From contig JAXLQJ010000101.1 in the NCBI GenBank assembly GCA_046331705.1, positions 1-14,129 of the forward strand: 14,129 nt of DNA. The letters are read 5' to 3'. Source of the DNA: JADJOY01 sp046331705 [NCBI: bacterium]. Its GTDB lineage: Bacteria > JADJOY01. The position numbers were made by a program, and so were the translations under genes. The notes beneath the pieces are model-generated. The model was not told where the DNA came from, searched no databases, and saw only the letters and a program-made list of their open reading frames with translations. This document shows, one piece after another, positions 6,729-13,537 of this stretch (the first letter of the stretch is position 1; each line of letters starts with the position of its first letter).

Positions 6729-7169
6729 CGGTGTTCTCCGTGCGATCGGATGTGGGAACCCGTCGTCGAGCCCGGGACCCGAGTTGGAGCCGACTCTACC
6801 CGTTCTCGGGAGCGAGCGGTGCGGTCCCGTGCGGCTTCGTCGGTGCGCGGTGCGCGAAGGCGCTACGCGGCTGGCGGACTGCGCGCCGTTGCGATCGAGC
6901 GTCGGTCGAGTCTGCAGCCGGCGGGGCACCGCCTCGAGGAGGACGAGGCGGCGGGGCTGACATACTGGGTCGTGCGTGGTCGCAAGCCCCGCGACCGACG
7001 CGAGGATGGAATGGGGCGGTGCGAGCTCGGTCGCCCAGGATTGCGGCCACCGCGCCGGCAGTCGTCCCGCTAGCCCAAGAGAGTCCGGCAACGACGCGGA
7101 ATTCCGCGCGCCTCATCGTCCTGCGCAGAACGTGCGCCGCCACCGAGCGCTCCCCGAGAAACCGCCGAC
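6729..7169. promoter_or_regulatory. Divergent intergenic region with two strong hairpins
   Basis: This 441-bp region separates the secreted protein from the CobW-type GTPase. I see no convincing gene: frames crossing it are Arg/Pro/Ala-rich. It contains two close inverted repeats. The first is CCGCCTCG (6929-6936) and CGAGGCGG (6944-6951), an 8-bp perfect stem with loop AGGAGGA. The second is GCGTGGTCGC (6974-6983) paired with GCGACC-G-ACGC (6991-7001), a 10-bp stem with one bulged G. Neither has a T-tract. They lie ~170-240 nt before the GTPase start and could be part of a leader RNA. I see no obvious Zur-type operator. Confidence 0.35.
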
Positions 7170-8183
7170 ATGCAAACGCCCACCAGCAGTCCCGTTCCCA
7201 TGACGATCCTCACTGGTTTTCTGGGGGCGGGGAAGACGACGCTCTTGAACCGCATCCTGAACGGCGACCACGGTCTGCGGGTGGCGGTGCTGGTGAACGA
7301 CTTCGGCGCCATCAACATCGACGCGGAGCTGGTCATCGGCGTCCAGGACGACGTCGTCAGCCTGGCGAACGGCTGTGTCTGCTGCACGATCCGCGACGAT
7401 CTGGTCGAGACGGTCGAAGCGGTCCTGAAGCGTCCCGAAGCCCCCGAGTACATCCTGCTCGAAGCGAGCGGCGTCTCGGACCCGGCGGGCCTGGTCACGA
7501 CGTTTCTCGATCCCAAGCTCGAGAGTCGGATCCGGTTGGACAGCGTCACGTGCGTGCTGGATGCGGATCAGCTGTTCGCTCACCGCAAGCGGCGCGAGCT
7601 GATGATGCTCAAGCTCAATCAGATCGGTTTCTCGGATCTGTTGATCCTCAACAAGGTCGATCTCGCAGGGCCGGACGAGACCGCGAACGTGAGGGAGTGG
7701 CTCGAGCGGAGCTTCCCCCGGATTCGGATCGTCGAGGCCAACCATTGCGACGTGCCGCTCGAGATCTTGCTGGCGGTGGGGCGCTTCGACCCGGCTCGCG
7801 GCGGCCTCGAGAAACCACCCGCCCACGATGGCGCCTGCGCGGATTCGAGCTGTCACGACGAGCACCACGGCCACGATCACGCAAACGCGTTCGGCACCTG
7901 GAGCTACGAGACCAACCAACCAATGTCGCTCGAGGCCGTGCGTGAGGCCGTCCGAACGCTCCCTGGCAACATCTACCGTGCCAAGGGGGTGATCTACACC
8001 TCCGACGATCCCGAGCGTCCGTTGGTGCTCCAGGTCGTCGGCAGGCGCGTCAACCTGTCGACGCAGGCCGAATGGGGGCCGCGCGCGCCGCGCTCCCAGA
8101 TCGTCGTCATCGGTGCCGCCGGAAGCCTCGATGAGCGCTCGCTGGCTCTGACGTTCGATTCGTGCCGCACCGCCGTCGCGTGA
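7170..8183 (+). CDS. CobW/COG0523 (G3E family) GTPase, probable metallochaperone
   Basis: This 337-aa protein has all the marks of COG0523: Walker A G16-FLGAG-K22-T, the metal-binding CxCC (C69-V-C71-C72), an E-A-S-G-V-S-D-P Walker B-type segment (98-105), NKVD (161-164) and a C-terminal CobW domain (~245-330). Family members use GTP hydrolysis to deliver metals, often zinc, to client enzymes. Between the two domains lies a metal-binding stretch with C223, C228, H229, H232, H233, H235 and H237, typical of zinc- or nickel-handling members. The first ATG at 7170 is used; an ATG at 7200 (Met11) directly before the P-loop is a possible alternative, and neither has a strong ribosome-binding site. 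No client enzyme or zinc transporter is adjacent, so the metal is inferred, not shown. Confidence 0.92.
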   Translation: MQTPTSSPVPMTILTGFLGAGKTTLLNRILNGDHGLRVAVLVNDFGAINIDAELVIGVQDDVVSLANGCVCCTIRDDLVETVEAVLKRPEAPEYILLEASGVSDPAGLVTTFLDPKLESRIRLDSVTCVLDADQLFAHRKRRELMMLKLNQIGFSDLLILNKVDLAGPDETANVREWLERSFPRIRIVEANHCDVPLEILLAVGRFDPARGGLEKPPAHDGACADSSCHDEHHGHDHANAFGTWSYETNQPMSLEAVREAVRTLPGNIYRAKGVIYTSDDPERPLVLQVVGRRVNLSTQAEWGPRAPRSQIVVIGAAGSLDERSLALTFDSCRTAVA

Positions 8184-8589
8184 TCGCGATGCGCCTCGCG
8201 GCGAGGCGTGCATGGGCACGGCGCGCGCGTGTCCTGGCAGGCGCCCGACGGCTTCGTGGTGAACGGACGCGCTGGGCTCGGCTGGAAGCCGCGGAGCGGC
8301 ACCGCCGGGCCCGGCGACGAGCGCGCGCGCACGATCCCCGGCACCGACCCGTTCGGGGATGGCTTGCTCGCGACCACGCTCACGGGGACCGCCGTGGGAG
8401 CGATCGCGTACGAGCCGACGAGTGTCGTTCCTCCCGGGGGCGGGACCGATCGGGTCATCGAGGGCGAGTGGACCGAGAGAGGCCGTATCGGGATCTGGGC
8501 GTGCTCCGATCCAGCGCTCGATTCGCTCTCCGTGCGGTCGCGTCGCGCACGGCAAGAACGGCCTGGGTGGCTGCCGCGCGCGACTCGGT
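8184..8589. other. Gap with a weak coding-like stretch after the GTPase
   Basis: This 406-bp gap lies between the convergent GTPase and cupin genes. In the GTPase's own frame a GTG at 8208, 24 nt past the stop, opens a frame whose first ~100 codons (8208 to ~8520) keep high G/C at third positions and read like protein (RVSWQAPDGFVVNGRAGLGW, TLTGTAVGAIAYEPTS). After ~8520 the translation turns Arg-rich and runs antisense into the cupin gene to 8738. It could be a decayed or frameshifted gene or a chance frame. I recognise no family and do not call it a gene. Confidence 0.3.
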
Positions 8590-9066
8590 TCAGCCCGCGC
8601 GTGTCCTGCGCGCGCGCCGTCGGGCCGGCTGGGCTGGTGGCGCGCTCTCGGTTCGCGCCGCGGCTGCGGTGCGCGCGCGGAACCACGCGGCAATTCCGGG
8701 CATGTGCGGCTCGAAGTCGCCGGGCACCGAGACGTTGAGCGCACCTGCGGGCTCTGCGGTGCGGTTCTCGAAGTCGTGGGGCGTCCCGCCGGGCGCGATC
8801 ACCACCGATCCCGCGGGCGCGTCGAGCCACGCGCCGTCCACATGGAAGCTCATCGTCCCCGCGATGACGAAGAAAACGTCGTCTTCGTCGTGGGTGTGCG
8901 CGCCGGGGCCACGTGTGTAGGGCTCGAGCCACCACTCGGAGATCGAGTACCGCTTGTGGGTCTCGTCGCCGTTGGCCTTGAAGACCGCGCGCACCGGGCC
9001 CATCGCATACGCGCGCCCAGCGCCAGGCGGCAACACGATCGCAGCGCGCTTTCCGCGGGGTGCCAT
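8590..9066 (-). CDS. Cupin-domain protein
   Basis: This 158-aa protein has a single cupin barrel at ~residues 25-125. The first cupin motif is PGAHTHDEDDVFFVIAG (54-70), giving ligands H57 and H59 and an acidic residue about four positions on (D63). The second motif, G86-SVVIA-P-G-G-T-P-H97-D-F-E-N101, matches the G(X)5PXG(X)2H(X)3N consensus exactly. A single-domain metal cupin is therefore secure, but the function (enzyme or ligand-binding) is open. The last ~28 residues are an Ala/Pro/Arg-rich tail. The start is uncertain: 9066 begins just before the conserved part without a clear ribosome-binding site. An in-frame ATG at 9117 has a close AGGA, and one at 9312 overlaps the stop of the small upstream gene, but the extra residues from 9312 look non-coding. 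Confidence 0.82.
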   Translation of the reverse strand: MAPRGKRAAIVLPPGAGRAYAMGPVRAVFKANGDETHKRYSISEWWLEPYTRGPGAHTHDEDDVFFVIAGTMSFHVDGAWLDAPAGSVVIAPGGTPHDFENRTAEPAGALNVSVPGDFEPHMPGIAAWFRARTAAAARTESAPPAQPARRRARRTRAG

Positions 9067-9308
9067 GGCACACGAAAGCTGGCCACTTCGCGGAATCGTC
9101 GCCAGCGCAGCGGCCATTTCCTGGGTGCAGCGTCCCCGCGCAACTCGTGGCGAGGCGAGCGGCGCGGAAGAGGTGAGTGGAGGGGGTGCGGAAGAGGGCG
9201 GAGGTTCAGCGTGGACTGCGGCTCGACTGGTGCGCACTTCGAGCGATGGTCTCGCTCTGCGCGACACGTTTCGTCCCGCCCGAGGCTCTCGAGCGGCGGC
9301 GCGCAGGC

Positions 9309-9461
9309 TCATTGCACGAGGCCGACGAGCAGCCCGCCAGCAGCGCCAGCGACAACGAACAGAAAGATGACGCCGGACGCGGCGATCGCGGCGATCGTGG
9401 CGAGCGCGATCAGCAGCACCGTCGCGTGCTCATGCGCTGACGTGCGACGAAGACGACTCAC
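9309..9461 (-). CDS. Small membrane protein (50 aa)
   Basis: A GTG at 9461 opens a 50-codon frame ending TGA at 9309-9311. The peptide has a short basic N-terminus (MSRLRRTSAHEH), then hydrophobic runs ATVLLIALATIAAIAA and GVIFLFVVAGAAGGLLVGLV, enough for one long or two short membrane helices, with the positive charges predicting a cytoplasmic N-terminus. It starts 5 nt after the Sel1-like gene stop on the same strand, so the two may be translationally coupled. Codons are strongly G/C-ending in this frame. It is too short to assign to a family. It may be a real partner of the Sel1-like membrane protein; a chance frame cannot be excluded. Confidence 0.5.
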   Translation of the reverse strand: MSRLRRTSAHEHATVLLIALATIAAIAASGVIFLFVVAGAAGGLLVGLVQ

Positions 9462-9466
9462 ACGTT

Positions 9467-9847
9467 CTACCGCGAGCTGAGAATGGCCCGATAGTCGCTA
9501 GTCGCCCAAGACTCTGGGATCTGCCCTGCGGTGACCATCTCGAGGAGTCGTGCGCAGGCGTCGCGTGTTCCATCCGTGCACGCGAGGTTGTAATACGAGA
9601 CGGCTCGGTGAAGATCCGGTGCGGCGTCGACGCCGCGCTCGAAGACTTGTCCGACAGCGAAGCAACTGGAGTTGTCGACGTGCTCGCAGCGATGGATCCG
9701 TGCGGCGAGCGATGGCGACGTCAGATACCACCCGAGGGTCATCAGCGCGATCGTGAAGCTGAGCGCGAGGCCGATGCCGACGAGCAGCCCGACACGCGCC
9801 GCAACCTTCAGCGCTCGATTCGGTGAAGCCCGTACCTGCGTGCTCAC
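9467..9847 (-). CDS. Single-pass membrane protein with one Sel1-like repeat
   Basis: This 126-aa protein has a basic N-terminus, a transmembrane helix at ~19-41 (GLLVGIGLALSFTIALMTLG) and a short soluble domain. Residues ~61-104 form one Sel1-like repeat: SCFAVGQVFERG, a helix with AVSYYNLAC, then DACARLLEM, with C62, C90 and C98 placed like the helix-pair cysteines of cysteine-rich Sel1/Hcp proteins. C54 is a fourth. Sel1 repeats normally mediate protein contacts and occur in arrays, so a single repeat is unusually short. The start is GTG at 9847 with no clear ribosome-binding site. It lies 69 bp after the lipoprotein gene on the same strand and may share its transcript; the 50-aa membrane protein follows 5 nt later. 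Confidence 0.6.
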   Translation of the reverse strand: MSTQVRASPNRALKVAARVGLLVGIGLALSFTIALMTLGWYLTSPSLAARIHRCEHVDNSSCFAVGQVFERGVDAAPDLHRAVSYYNLACTDGTRDACARLLEMVTAGQIPESWATSDYRAILSSR

Positions 9848-9916
9848 GGAGAGGTCGCCGTGGTTACGCCTTCGGTGGCCGCGCCGAGGGACGCGGCGCG
9901 AGCGCGGTACGTGGCC

Positions 9917-10834
9917 TCACGGCCCGTTGGTGACTCGATACGACCAGCGAGCCGGTGCGCTCTGCCGCCCCGTCGAGTCTTCGAGGTAGATGTCGCGCGA
10001 AAGCACCTGATCCGAACACTCGGTGCCGGGTGTGGGATCGCACGGTTTGAAGTTCTTGCAGAACTCGTAGGTGCCGCTCGTCTCTCCACGCAGGCCTGGA
10101 TCGAAGTCCGTCGGGCTGATCGGACACGACTGGCCCGTCCGCGTGTTCACGCACGTTTCGTTGCGCGTGAACAAGCGATCGATGTCTCCGTTCGGGTCCG
10201 CGTAGCGAACGTCGACGCACGTGGGGTGATAACCGCTCCCGTCGGGGAACGTGAACACGGACTGCGAATGAAGAGAGAGGATGGCGGGCGCTTCGGCAGG
10301 TGGCGGCGGCGGAGGAGGCGGTGGCTCGGGGGTTGGGGGTTGCTCTGGCGTGGGTGTGATGCCGTCGGAGACTTGGAACGCCCAGTGGAAGGAGGGGCTG
10401 GTCAGGCCCGCTCCATCGCGCACTCGAACGTCCATCTCGTATCGCACCTCGGCACAGGGACCGGGCGCCGAACACTGCTTGTACGACACGCAGAATGAGA
10501 ACCCGCCGCTGGGCTGTCCGTCGATGCCAGGATTGAAGTTCGCCTTCAGCGCATTGCAGCTCGGCGTCGACTCGACCGGCACGCACGACTCGTTCTCCGA
10601 GAACGCGGCCTCGATATCCCCGTCAGGATCGACGAACGAGACCGCTGCGCAAAGCGGAACGGTGGTCCCGGGCGTGACCGTGAACGTGCTCGGCCCTTGA
10701 AAGCCGACGATGAGGGGAGGCGACGGTGCCGGCGGTTCGGGGGGCGCGGCGTCCGAGCCACCGCTGCCGCCGCACGCAGCTCCGAGCCCGAACAGGATCG
10801 CGACCATCCATTTCTTCGATCCGCTCGCCGTCAT
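9917..10834 (-). CDS. Lipoprotein with two six-cysteine domains joined by a proline linker
   Basis: This 305-aa protein starts with a lipoprotein signal (hydrophobic 10-19, lipobox LGAA-C21) followed by a Gly/Ser/Pro spacer. It then has two homologous domains, ~41-158 and ~184-303, joined by a proline-rich linker (160-183, with nine consecutive prolines). Each domain has six cysteines: 62, 84, 93, 115, 121, 127 and 206, 228, 237, 259, 265, 273. The spacings are 22-9-22-6-6 and 22-9-22-6-8. Shared motifs are F-V/A-D-P-D/N-G-D-I, a N-E-S/T-C block, and an aromatic ending (HWAFQVSDG / RWSYRVTNG). Three disulfides per domain and a beta-sandwich-like fold seem likely. The D-P-x-G-D-I motif could bind calcium, but this is inference. 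GGAGA lies 7 nt before the ATG at 10834. I do not recognise the family. Confidence 0.8.
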   Translation of the reverse strand: MTASGSKKWMVAILFGLGAACGGSGGSDAAPPEPPAPSPPLIVGFQGPSTFTVTPGTTVPLCAAVSFVDPDGDIEAAFSENESCVPVESTPSCNALKANFNPGIDGQPSGGFSFCVSYKQCSAPGPCAEVRYEMDVRVRDGAGLTSPSFHWAFQVSDGITPTPEQPPTPEPPPPPPPPPAEAPAILSLHSQSVFTFPDGSGYHPTCVDVRYADPNGDIDRLFTRNETCVNTRTGQSCPISPTDFDPGLRGETSGTYEFCKNFKPCDPTPGTECSDQVLSRDIYLEDSTGRQSAPARWSYRVTNGP

Positions 10835-11246
10835 CGCGTGTCTCCGTGAATGAGCGGCCGCGGAACGACCGCACGGAAAGCCGAATCTGTCGTAAGTGCT
10901 GTCATCCAGGCCGGGCGTGCGCGCGTTTCACAACCCCCCGCAACGGCAGCGCAGGCGCTCGCATCGCGCATGGTGCCAGAGATCGCGAGCTCGCGACAAG
11001 GTAGATACTATTGCCAGTGCGACTAGGTCGCGTCCGGTCGCGGATCGTCGCCGGACCTGGCCGCCGCTTCTCGCCGGATCGGCGAGCTGGGTGCGACGTT
11101 CTGCGTCGAACGTGCATCGCGGTGCTCCCCAGACCTGACGCAACCGCGACTCTCGCGAGCTCGATCTCGACGACGTCACCACGGGGCCAGGCGAGCACGG
11201 CGATGCTGGTCCGCGAGCAGCTCGATCGGGGGGAGGAGGCTCGATC
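10835..11246. other. Intergenic gap with palindromes, no gene seen
   Basis: This 412-bp gap lies between the lipoprotein and DUF4336 genes (both on the minus strand). Frames crossing it are Arg/Ser/Pro-rich and not convincing. It contains a perfect 14-bp palindrome TCGCGAGCTCGCGA (10983-10996). Next to it is an A/T-rich patch around 10998-11015 that holds TAGTAT on the minus strand, a possible -10 for the lipoprotein gene. A 7-bp perfect hairpin with a GAT loop lies at 11070-11086 (CTCGCCG/CGGCGAG) and could end the DUF4336 transcript, but it lacks a T-tract. Confidence 0.3.
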
Positions 11247-11933
11247 TCACAACCACGCGTAAGCGCGGCGCAGCACGTTGCATCCGTCGTGTTCGACGAG
11301 GGCCCCGTGGGCGAGCGCGATCCGCTCGGGACGCCACGCAATCATCCGGTCCACCTGGGCGCGCGCCGCGAGCCGGTCGCGCATGATCACGTGCTCGAGC
11401 CACGTGGCACCCGGTTGGCGATTGGCGAGCAGGAGCGCCGCGAGTCGCGTCGCACGCGACGGATGTTCGGCCAAGTTGAAGATCAGGTCGGCGCAGATCA
11501 GCGTGCTGCTCGAACGATAGAAGAACACCACCTCGTTCTCGAGCCAGCGCGCCCCGAAGAACACCTGCTCGATCTCGCCGCGCCACGGCTCCTCCGGCTC
11601 GTCGCCGAGAACCCCGCGCCACGGAAGATCGCGCCGCTTGTGCTCGAGCCCGGGACACGCCCACGCCTTCGCCTCGGGATAGGCACGGATCCACTCACCC
11701 ACGAAGAGATGGTGAAAGCGGCTCGGCGCCACGACCGCCTTCACCGGACCAAGGGCTTCGATCGCCGCCTTCGTGCTGGGGTCGAGCGCCACCGGCGAGT
11801 GCACGAAGAGGCCGCCGTGTCCGAGCCGCACGACCGTCATCCGCGTGCCGGTGTCGACGCCCCAGAAACGGAGCGGTCGATGGGCCAACCAGACGTTCTC
11901 CGCGAATGGATGAAGCACGACTGCTGCCGTCAT
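11247..11933 (-). CDS. DUF4336 family protein (metallo-beta-lactamase-like fold)
   Basis: This 228-aa protein matches the DUF4336 pattern: N-terminal HPFAENVWLAHRPLRFWG, the strand TRMTVVRL followed by G-L-F-V-H-S-P (41-47), a LGPVKAVVAPSRFHHLF segment (62-77), a central CADL (147-150) and a C-terminal LAHG (207-210). Histidines 45, 74, 75, 209 and 215 and Asp149 sit where metallo-beta-lactamase-fold enzymes place metal ligands, but the classic HxHxDH is not present, so activity is uncertain. There is no signal peptide. The ATG at 11933 is chosen because the in-frame sequence upstream is Arg/Ser/His-rich and not conserved-looking; the ribosome-binding site is weak. A second, partial member appears at the left edge of the window (1-74). 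The natural substrate of the family is unknown. Confidence 0.78.
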   Translation of the reverse strand: MTAAVVLHPFAENVWLAHRPLRFWGVDTGTRMTVVRLGHGGLFVHSPVALDPSTKAAIEALGPVKAVVAPSRFHHLFVGEWIRAYPEAKAWACPGLEHKRRDLPWRGVLGDEPEEPWRGEIEQVFFGARWLENEVVFFYRSSSTLICADLIFNLAEHPSRATRLAALLLANRQPGATWLEHVIMRDRLAARAQVDRMIAWRPERIALAHGALVEHDGCNVLRRAYAWL

Positions 11934-12394
11934 GGCGCCATTGTCCGCCGACCCAACGGGGTGCGTCCAACGTCGGTGGTTGGTCCCGCGACCCGCGCGG
12001 GAGCTCAAGAGCTTTGCGCGTGAGAGAGTCGCGTGCGGCGCGCGGTGCCCCGCAGCGCATGGCATCCGTGACGATCCCCTGACGCCGCCGCCCGAGGCGG
12101 CGCAACACCACCTCGCACATGCGCGCCGGGTCGAAGGGGCCGAGCTTCGGCGCCTCGACGATCGACGACGAGAATCCCGAGTGGTGCGTCCGCGAGCGAT
12201 GGATGCTGGCCGAAGCGGCGCAAGTCCTGTCGTCGTTCATCGACCTCGGGCTCGAACGGGTCGTGGCGGTGTCCGCGGCATCGTCATGCCCTTGCGCGGC
12301 GATTCGAGTGCCGTAGGATGCAAACAAGCACACGGACGCAGGGTTCGGTGCAGGGCCTACTGCCCCTTCGGAATCCTCATCGGACGCCATCATC
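11934..12394. other. Divergent intergenic gap; no firm gene
   Basis: This 461-bp region lies between the leftward DUF4336 gene and the rightward DUF6843-like gene. It has a GC-only 7-bp hairpin at 12083-12102 (CGCCGCC, loop GCCCGA, GGCGGCG). A 65-codon frame from 12119 to 12316 keeps G/C-rich third positions and includes an amphipathic-looking stretch (WMLAEAAQVLSSFIDLGLE), but it has no ribosome-binding site or recognisable family and is not called. TTGCGC (12292-12297) and TAGGAT (12314-12319), 16 bp apart, form a weak sigma-70-like promoter 75 bp before the GTG at 12395. Confidence 0.3.
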
Positions 12395-13438
12395 GTGAAT
12401 CAGACCACGGGGCACGAGGCGCTGCACCAGCCGTCCGTGCATCGCGACACGATTCGTCGGTGGGCGAGGGCTGTCGTGTTGGTGGGCGACGTGCTGCTGG
12501 TCGTTGGTTCGGTGGCAATGCTCGCGCAGAGCCTGGGCTGGGTAGCCGACGCGCTCTCGCCAGCCACGTTCGTGGCCGCTCTGGTGGCCTTCCCTTGCGT
12601 CCTCACCGGCCTCTTCGTGCTGGGTCTGCTTCGCATCACGATTCGCTCACGACTGGCCCTTGTGATCTCAGCCATCGCATACATCGCAGTCACGCTCGGG
12701 CTCTGGGCGGTCGCCACGGCGTTGCTGTTGCCGGTTGCGTATCCAGGAGTCGCGATCGCGGCTGCAGCGTTGCTCGTGCTCGAAGCACGCACCGCGCAGC
12801 GTTCGATCCCAGCAGTGAGCGGAGCGAAGCGACGTTGGTCGGCTGTCTCGATCGCGCTGATCTCGGTCGCGCCTCTGCTTGCGTTTGCGATCGTCGCGCT
12901 GTTCCTCAACAGCCGAGCGGAAAGGGAGATCCACCTGATCCCCGATGGCTACGTCGGTCCCGTGCTGATCGTCTTCGGTGTGAAGGACGCTGGTCTGCCC
13001 GAGTACGAGCGAGGCGCGCGGGTGTATCGCATCGGTGCGGATGGCACGGCGCGCACTCGGCTGCCGTCCAACCCTGGAATTCAGCGTGATCGGTTCTTCT
13101 ACGCAGACGTAGCGACCGGCACGGTCCGATCCGAGATCAAAGGACGCTCTTACAGCACGATTCACGATGATCCGCGGACGATGGCGGATCCGGAAGTCGT
13201 CGTCCACGGGGGTGGACTCGGTGTGACCACTGTCCCGGGTGTGCATTTCTACGAAAACGGACGCGAGGTGTCGAGCAGCGACCTACCGTGCGCGGTTCGG
13301 TTTCAGCAGTACTTCGTGGGTCGACGGTCGGACATCATTCACATGAGCCGGCACGACGTGAGCGCTTACCTCGCGGAGCACCGAGTCGGGTGCGGCGCAA
13401 CTGCCGTATCGGAATTGCAGGCTGTATACAGCGATTGA
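12395..13438 (+). CDS. Five-helix membrane protein with DUF6843-like C-terminal domain
   Basis: This 347-aa protein has about five membrane segments in its N-terminal half (~25-45, 57-80, 86-110, 111-129, 149-171), followed by a soluble domain from ~175. That domain begins with HLIPDGYVGPVLIVFG (180-195) and includes RVYRIGADGTART (209-221) and a F-F-Y-A-D segment (234-238). This matches the DUF6843 pattern (LIP-x-GY-x-G-x-hydrophobic, then R-V-Y-R-I-x-x-x-G), which I recognise with moderate certainty. DUF6843 proteins are of unknown function and are usually envelope-associated. The start is GTG at 12395; no later start fits the first helix, and the ribosome-binding site is weak. The C-terminus has two cysteines (Cys287 and Cys335 by my count). 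It is a single gene, followed by a weak 5-bp hairpin right after the stop. Confidence 0.7.
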   Translation: MNQTTGHEALHQPSVHRDTIRRWARAVVLVGDVLLVVGSVAMLAQSLGWVADALSPATFVAALVAFPCVLTGLFVLGLLRITIRSRLALVISAIAYIAVTLGLWAVATALLLPVAYPGVAIAAAALLVLEARTAQRSIPAVSGAKRRWSAVSIALISVAPLLAFAIVALFLNSRAEREIHLIPDGYVGPVLIVFGVKDAGLPEYERGARVYRIGADGTARTRLPSNPGIQRDRFFYADVATGTVRSEIKGRSYSTIHDDPRTMADPEVVVHGGGLGVTTVPGVHFYENGREVSSSDLPCAVRFQQYFVGRRSDIIHMSRHDVSAYLAEHRVGCGATAVSELQAVYSD

Positions 13439-13453
13439 CCGCCGCACGGGCGG
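13439..13453 (+). terminator. Weak hairpin directly after the membrane-protein stop
   Basis: CCGCC (13439-13443) and GGCGG (13449-13453) enclose a 5-nt loop immediately after the stop at 13438. The stem is short and no T-tract follows, so termination here is only a possibility. Confidence 0.2.
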
Positions 13454-13511
13454 AACGCCGCTCAAGAATTGGAGTCTCCGGAAAACCCGGGGCGGTTCAC
13501 TTTTCGAATTC

Positions 13512-13525
13512 TACCATAGTACCAT
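13512..13525 (+). repeat. Short direct repeat upstream of the last lipoprotein gene
   Basis: TACCAT occurs at 13512-13517 and again at 13520-13525, separated by AG, in an A/T-rich island just before the ribosome-binding site AAGGAA (13527-13532). It could be a regulator site or the transcription start area; with 6-bp units, chance is not excluded. Confidence 0.3.
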
Positions 13526-13537
13526 CAAGGAACTTCC

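Noticed and set aside
7113-8744. A 543-codon open frame on the minus strand opposite the GTPase
   Set aside because: It is antisense to a complete COG0523 gene with all motifs, and its composition is that of a shadow frame.
12119-12316. A 65-codon plus-strand frame in the gap before the DUF6843-like gene
   Set aside because: Third positions are G/C-rich, but there is no ribosome-binding site, no recognisable motif, and the antisense frame is equally open; noted in the gap entry only.
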